A DNA stretch of 48,495 bases from Deltaproteobacteria bacterium. GTDB lineage: Bacteria; Desulfobacterota; Desulfuromonadia; Desulfuromonadales; Geopsychrobacteraceae. The stretch spans positions 1-48,495 of the forward strand of contig JAJRQB010000072.1 of NCBI GenBank assembly GCA_024280485.1, in the 5' to 3' direction. Shown piece after piece: positions 44,104 to 48,495 of this stretch (the stretch's first letter is position 1; each line of letters begins with the position of its first letter). The notes beneath the pieces were generated by a model. That model saw only the letters and a list, made by a program, of their open reading frames with translations. It had not been told where the DNA came from and searched no databases. Position numbers and translations under genes: made by a program.

Positions 44104-45480
44104 ATGCAAACCGGCAAGATCTATATCTGCGATGACGACCAGGGCGTGCAAAACCTGCTAGAGAAGATGCTTAATGCTCAAGGACACAAGGTTAATGCCT
44201 TTGGACAGGGCCAACAGCTTCTTCAGACTCTTGCTGAACAGGAAGAGGATTTCCCCGATCTGATCCTGGTCGATGTGCGCATGCCTGACATCGACGGCCT
44301 CGACCTGCTACGTCGCATCAAGGCCCAGCGTCCGGTCCAGAAAGTCGTGATGATGAGCGCCTTCGGCACGGTGCGCAGTGCAGTCGAAGCGATGAAACAA
44401 GGCGCCCACGACTTTCTACTCAAGCCCTTCACCTCGAGCGAACTCTATCATCTGGTCGATAAGCTGGTCGAACATAACCGTCTGCTCAACGAGAATCGCT
44501 CACTCAAGGCCGAAATACGCCGCCGCTTTGACCCCGAACAGGTCATTTATCGCAGTCCGGCATTCGGCAAGGTTTTTGAGATGGCGAAAAAGGTCGCACC
44601 CAGCGAGGCGAGCATCCTGATCACCGGCGAGAGCGGTGCCGGCAAAGAGGTTATCGCCTCAACCATCCACTACAGCAGCAACCGCCGCGACCGGCGTTTA
44701 CTGACCATCAACTGTGCCGCCCTGACCGATACCCTGCTCGAAAGCCAACTCTTCGGCCACATCAAAGGCGCCTTCACCGGTGCGGTAGCCAGCCATCAGG
44801 GGCTGATCGAAGAGGCTGAACATGGCACGCTGTTTCTGGATGAAATTGGCGACATCAGCCCTGCACTACAAGCCAAACTTCTGCGAGTACTACAAGAACG
44901 CGAATATATCCCGGTCGGATCAACCAAGGTGCGTCACGCCAACGTACGTTTCATTGCCGCGACCAACAAATGCCTTGAAGATGAAGTCAAGGCGGGCAAC
45001 TTTCGCGAGGATCTCTTCTACCGCTTGAATGTCATTACCCTGCACGTCCCACCCCTGCGCGAACGCTCTGAAGATATCCCGCTACTGGCCCACTTCTTTA
45101 TTGAACGCTTCGCTGGCCGTGATCAGCTCCGCATCGAGCAGGCCGCTATGCAGATGTTGACCGAATACAGCTGGCCGGGTAATGTTCGTGAATTGGAAAA
45201 CATCATTGAGATGTCGGTCATTCTGGCAGAAAATGGTGAGATCAGCACTCAGCACCTGCCGACAAAACTTGCCCTTGAGGCAGTCACTCCCATGGCCGCA
45301 CCCAAGAAAGGGATGAGCCTCGAAGATGTCGAACATCTCTACATCGAGCAGGTTTATCGTCAAACCCGCTTTCATAAAGTCCGCACTGCACAGATTCTGC
45401 AGATTGCTCGACGTACCCTCGATCGCAAGCTCCAGCAATACAACATTCTGAAAGAAAACCTTCAAACTGAGACAGAATGA
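44104..45480 (+). CDS. Sigma54-dependent response regulator (NtrC family)
   Basis: 458 residues. Receiver domain with DDD (10-12), phosphoacceptor Asp in ILVDVRMPD and Lys in LLKPF. The AAA+ domain has Walker A GESGAGKE, the sigma54-contact loop GAFTGA and LFLDEIGD. The C-terminal HTH (KVRTAQILQIARRTLDRKLQQY) is Fis-like. Position between hyp genes and the hydrogenase suggests it controls them, like HoxA/HupR-type regulators; no adjacent kinase. GGAG lies 9 bases before the ATG. Confidence 0.94.
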   Translation: MQTGKIYICDDDQGVQNLLEKMLNAQGHKVNAFGQGQQLLQTLAEQEEDFPDLILVDVRMPDIDGLDLLRRIKAQRPVQKVVMMSAFGTVRSAVEAMKQGAHDFLLKPFTSSELYHLVDKLVEHNRLLNENRSLKAEIRRRFDPEQVIYRSPAFGKVFEMAKKVAPSEASILITGESGAGKEVIASTIHYSSNRRDRRLLTINCAALTDTLLESQLFGHIKGAFTGAVASHQGLIEEAEHGTLFLDEIGDISPALQAKLLRVLQEREYIPVGSTKVRHANVRFIAATNKCLEDEVKAGNFREDLFYRLNVITLHVPPLRERSEDIPLLAHFFIERFAGRDQLRIEQAAMQMLTEYSWPGNVRELENIIEMSVILAENGEISTQHLPTKLALEAVTPMAAPKKGMSLEDVEHLYIEQVYRQTRFHKVRTAQILQIARRTLDRKLQQYNILKENLQTETE

Positions 45481-45594
45481 CACATTCTGTTCACTTCTGT
45501 CTCAAACCCATCCCTGCCCGACCCATAAATCCCTTCATCCGATCAACTCCAAACCTCTGTTTTAATTAAACTATCTGCTCCGCTTATGGCAAAC

Positions 45595-45608
45595 GGTATA
45601 CAACTTGC
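45595..45608 (+). promoter_or_regulatory. Candidate sigma54 (-24/-12) promoter of the hydrogenase genes
   Basis: GG (45595-45596) and GC of TTGC (45605-45608) are exactly 10 bases apart, as sigma54 requires. The -12 TTGC is perfect; the -24 (CGGTAT rather than TGGCAC) is poor. Predicted start near 45619, giving a leader of about 140 bases with a stem CCCGTC/GACGGG (45679-45702). Confidence 0.4.
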
Positions 45609-45757
45609 CATTTCCTGCCGATCTGAATCGCTGTTTTTTCCGCATTGCACCAATTTCAAAACGGTAAAAAACAGGCTGCCCGTCACCCTTCTTTGCGACG
45701 GGGAGAATCCAATATCAGAGTGGCTCGCTGTGTGAGCCCGAAGCAGGAGAGAGATTA

Positions 45758-47317
45758 ATGGCAAAAATCGTTATCGACCCCATCTCACGCGTCGAAGGTC
45801 ATATGAAGATCGAGGCCGTGGTCGAGAATGGGGTAGTCAAAGAAGCAAAAAGCTCCGGCATGATGTATCGCGGTCTGGAGAATATTCTTCTCGGTCGTGA
45901 CCCACGCGATGCAGCCCGAATCATGCAACGCATCTGCGGGGTCTGTCCGACCTCCCACGGACTGGCTGCAGCCTTCGCCCTCGACGAAGCTTACGGCGTT
46001 AACGGTTCTATCACCGACAACGGGCGAATTTTACGCAACCTGATTCAAGGTGCCAACTTCGTCCAGTCACACATCCTGCATTTCTATCAGCTTGCAGCTC
46101 TCGACTACGTCGACGTCACAGCTTGTGCCGACTACAGCGGTAGCGATCCTGACCTGAAAAAGGTTAAGGACTTTATCGCCCGCGGTCATCTGGGGCCATT
46201 TGTCCCCCGCTACGAGGGGGACTATCGGCTGAGCAAGCAAGAGAACCTCGCCGCAGTTGCCCACTATGTCAAAGCTCTCAACATGCGCCGTCTGGCTCAT
46301 GATGCGGTTGCTGTGTTCGGCGGCAAGATGCCGCACAATATGTCGATCGTTGCAGGTGGCGTTACTGCCACGCCGACAATCGACAAAATTGCCGGATTCA
46401 TCTGGCGCATGGAACAGTTGATCGACTTCATCAACAGTTACTACCTGCCTGACGTCCTGATGGTCGCGAATCGCTACAGTGACTATTTTGGTATCGGTGC
46501 TGGCTGCAAACAGTTTATGTCGTTCGGCTGTTTCGACCTGGACAGCAATCCCGACCTGACCAAGAGACATCGTTGGCTACCGCAAGGAATCGTCAGTTCC
46601 GATCTGAAACTGCGGCGTCTCGACCCGAGCAAGATCACCGAAGAAGTTGCCAACAGCTGGTTTAAAGAGACCGGCCCCGTCCATCCCTACGACGGCAGCA
46701 CCGATGCCGATCGTGAGAAGGCTGGCGCCTACAGCTGGATCAAATCTCCGCGTTACGACGGTGAGGTTCTTGAAGTCGGCCCACTGGCACGGATGCTTGC
46801 CAGCTATGTCTCTGGCGACAAGGCCGTTCAGGGACAGGTCAACGGCGTCCTCGGTAAATTCAACGCATCACCTGATGCGCTCTTCTCAGTCCTCGGCCGC
46901 CACGCATCGCGTGCCATCGAGACCAAATTGGTTGCCGAAAAACTCAAAGACTGGGCTCTGCAACTTCAGCCGGGCCAGCCGACCTTTACCGACTTCAACC
47001 TCGACGTAAACAGTCGCGGCATGGGTCTGCATGAAGCCCCGCGTGGTGCACTGGGCCACTGGATTGTGGTTGAAGGTGGCAAGACCAAAAACTACCAGGC
47101 CGTTGTTCCGACCACCTGGAACGCTGGGCCAACGGATGCCAAAGGCCAACCCGGCCCCATGGAGCAGTCCCTGATCGGCACCAAGGTTAAAGATGAGCGT
47201 AACCCCTTTGAACTGGTGCGAATTGTCCGCTCTTACGATCCCTGCCTCTCCTGTGCGGTTCATGTGGTCACCCCTAAAGGTGAAGACCTCGGCCGTTTCG
47301 TGGTTGGAGCAGAGTGA
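45758..47317 (+). CDS. [NiFe] hydrogenase large subunit
   Basis: 519 residues carrying the catalytic Ni-Fe site. N-terminal RICGVCPTSHG (Cys60, Cys63) and C-terminal DPCLSC (Cys496, Cys499) supply the four Ni-Fe ligands. After His502 a 17-residue tail (VVTPKGEDLGRFVVGAE) is expected to be cut off by the maturation protease encoded next. AGGAGAGAG lies before the ATG. The product is co-exported with the Tat-bearing small subunit. Group-1-type membrane or periplasmic uptake enzyme is likely; the exact subgroup I cannot settle. Confidence 0.96.
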   Translation: MAKIVIDPISRVEGHMKIEAVVENGVVKEAKSSGMMYRGLENILLGRDPRDAARIMQRICGVCPTSHGLAAAFALDEAYGVNGSITDNGRILRNLIQGANFVQSHILHFYQLAALDYVDVTACADYSGSDPDLKKVKDFIARGHLGPFVPRYEGDYRLSKQENLAAVAHYVKALNMRRLAHDAVAVFGGKMPHNMSIVAGGVTATPTIDKIAGFIWRMEQLIDFINSYYLPDVLMVANRYSDYFGIGAGCKQFMSFGCFDLDSNPDLTKRHRWLPQGIVSSDLKLRRLDPSKITEEVANSWFKETGPVHPYDGSTDADREKAGAYSWIKSPRYDGEVLEVGPLARMLASYVSGDKAVQGQVNGVLGKFNASPDALFSVLGRHASRAIETKLVAEKLKDWALQLQPGQPTFTDFNLDVNSRGMGLHEAPRGALGHWIVVEGGKTKNYQAVVPTTWNAGPTDAKGQPGPMEQSLIGTKVKDERNPFELVRIVRSYDPCLSCAVHVVTPKGEDLGRFVVGAE

Positions 47318-47826
47318 TGGAAGTCGCAGCACTCTTCGCGGTCGATCAAGCGCCACTACTGGTGATGGCCGTTGGCAACATTCTGCGCATGGATGATGGT
47401 TTTGGCGATGCGGTCCTGAACCGCCTTGCAGAGCTGGATCTGCCGGAATGCGTTGAACTGTTCGACGCCGGAACCAGCGCTATCGATTTGATGGAGATCT
47501 TTAACGGTCGCGACAAGCTGATCGTGATTGATGCGGTGCGTGGTGGTCAGGAACCCGGCACCCTGTATCGCTTCAGCCCCCAAGAAGTCGAAGCGGGTGC
47601 CCTGCCGATGAACTCACTGCATCAGGTCGGGCTATTGGAGACGCTCAAACTGGGGGAACTGGTCGACTGTAAGCCGCGAGAAACGGTGGTTATCGGCTGC
47701 CAGCCAGAAGTCACCGGACTAGGAATCGGCCTAAGCGACGCGGTCAAGGCACAGATCGAGCGGGCCAGCGAACTGGTGCTGCAGGAAATCAATAATTTTT
47801 TAAATTCAAAGACTCAGGAGATATAG
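47317..47826 (+). CDS. Hydrogenase maturation endopeptidase (HyaD/HybD family)
   Basis: 169 residues. AVGNILRMDDGFGDAVL is the family N-terminal signature, with Asp where HybD has the nickel-ligand Glu (DDGFG versus DEGFG). The other nickel ligands fit: Asp in VIDAVRGG and His in NSLHQVG. The ATG overlaps the large-subunit stop (TGATG), so it is translationally coupled. It should cleave the tail of the preceding subunit. It lies between the two structural genes, an uncommon place. Confidence 0.94.
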   Translation: MEVAALFAVDQAPLLVMAVGNILRMDDGFGDAVLNRLAELDLPECVELFDAGTSAIDLMEIFNGRDKLIVIDAVRGGQEPGTLYRFSPQEVEAGALPMNSLHQVGLLETLKLGELVDCKPRETVVIGCQPEVTGLGIGLSDAVKAQIERASELVLQEINNFLNSKTQEI

Positions 47827-47829
47827 ACA

Positions 47830-48495
47830 ATGGCTCTTTCACGACGTTCATTTTTAAAAACGTCTGCAGGGACTGCCGCGGTTCTCGGCGTCAGCCTGTT
47901 TGATAATCCAACCCTACGCAACGCCTTTGCCGGTGCCATTCAGGAAACCCCGGTGGTCTGGCTGGCCTCAGGTTGCTGTAGCGGCTGCACGGTATCGTTG
48001 CTCAACAGCCTTGCGCCGCGTATCCAGGATATTCTGCTCGATCAGGTCCTGCCTGGTCACCACATTTCACTCGGCTTCCACCTGACCATCATGGCCGCCA
48101 GCGGTGACATGGCGATGCAGGCGATGTATGACACCGAAGAAAAACCTTTCATCTTGGTGGTCGAAGGTTCGGTCATGACCGCCGCGAACGGTACCATGTG
48201 TGAAATCGGCGAAAGCCACGGACACGGTATCCCCGGGACCGATCACATCAAGCGGATGGGCCGCAAGGCTAAAGCGGTCATCGCTGTCGGTAGCTGTGCC
48301 TCATACGGCGGTGTAAACAAAGCCAACATGAACCCGAGCGGTTCAATTGGCGTCAAGGAATTTTTCAAGCAGGAAGGGATCGACACTCCGACCATCAACC
48401 TGCCCGGTTGCGCGATTCACCCCGACTGGTTCGTCGGCACTCTGGCGGCATTGCTGCTCGGTGGTCCAGAATCGATCAAAGTCGATAAAAATGGA
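47830..48495 (+). CDS. [NiFe] hydrogenase small subunit, Tat-exported (partial, cut by window end)
   Basis: 222 codons from the ATG at 47830 (AGGAGATATAGACA before it); open to the window end. The N-terminus SRRSFLKT and hydrophobic stretch to AFA form a Tat signal peptide. ASGCCSGCTVSLLN is the proximal cluster start, and GSCASYGGV and NLPGCAIHPDWFVG supply further cluster ligands. The iron-sulfur relay connects the active site to a quinone or cytochrome. The small subunit follows the large one and the protease, opposite to the usual small-first order. Confidence 0.95.
   Translation, partial: MALSRRSFLKTSAGTAAVLGVSLFDNPTLRNAFAGAIQETPVVWLASGCCSGCTVSLLNSLAPRIQDILLDQVLPGHHISLGFHLTIMAASGDMAMQAMYDTEEKPFILVVEGSVMTAANGTMCEIGESHGHGIPGTDHIKRMGRKAKAVIAVGSCASYGGVNKANMNPSGSIGVKEFFKQEGIDTPTINLPGCAIHPDWFVGTLAALLLGGPESIKVDKNG

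Overview
The window reads as chromosomal DNA of an anaerobic Desulfuromonadales-type bacterium (Geobacter/Desulfuromonas/Pelobacter relatives). The evidence is a riboswitch-controlled anaerobic cobamide operon with CbiC, CbiD and a BzaF-like ThiC paralogue; the gene string radical SAM-DUF2344 / rng / rplU / rpmA / obgE / proB / proA / nadD / rsfS / rlmH / gpmI that I know from Geobacter; many two-component, c-di-GMP and ferritin-like genes; and a [NiFe] hydrogenase locus. The species assignment is inference. No tRNA, rRNA, IS transposase, CRISPR array or phage gene was recognised.

Layout. (1) 1-8352, minus strand: a cobamide operon headed by a cobalamin riboswitch (about 8180-8352) with a terminator (8099-8130), then cobO/btuR, cobU, cobT, cobS, cobC, cobB/cbiA, a thiC-like gene best read as bzaF (5-hydroxybenzimidazole synthase), cbiC and cbiD (cut by the window edge). 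Together they adenosylate the corrin, make and activate a benzimidazole lower ligand and assemble the nucleotide loop. (2) 8410-12549: engB, a ferritin, a rubrerythrin-like protein, a secreted Met/His-rich repeat protein and a PAS histidine kinase. (3) 12570-22613, minus strand: comF, gpmI, lapB-like, a dksA-type gene, rlmH, rsfS, nadD, proA, proB, obgE, rpmA, rplU, with a near-consensus promoter before rplU. (4) 23029-28262: a three-gene block (PilZ-acyltransferase-like protein, V4R-GAF-HD-GYP-PilZ phosphodiesterase, methyltransferase) lying between rplU and rng, which are usually neighbours. (5) 28270-32771, minus strand: rng, a radical SAM-DUF2344 gene split by an in-frame TGA, and a J-domain protein. 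(6) 32939-38463, plus strand: radA, moaC, a membrane protein, a second dksA/TraR-type gene, a GAF histidine kinase and a CBS-domain protein. (7) 38464-39950: mostly intergenic, with a small conserved-looking protein, a candidate small RNA with its own promoter and terminator, and a ferritin-like gene. (8) 40026-48495: hypA-B-C-D-E on the minus strand, divergent from a sigma54-type response regulator and hydrogenase genes in the order large subunit, maturation protease, Tat-exported small subunit (cut by the window end).

Most interesting: the in-frame TGA in the radical SAM-DUF2344 gene; a 160-167 bp dispersed element present twice, each time exactly at a stop codon inside an operon (cobO|cobU and hypD|hypE); a palindromic repeat translated in frame in the CobB interdomain linker; the orphan promoter-terminator RNA with a CCUCC-bearing loop; the BzaF-type substitutions in the thiC-like protein; and the signalling block placed at the rng/rplU junction.
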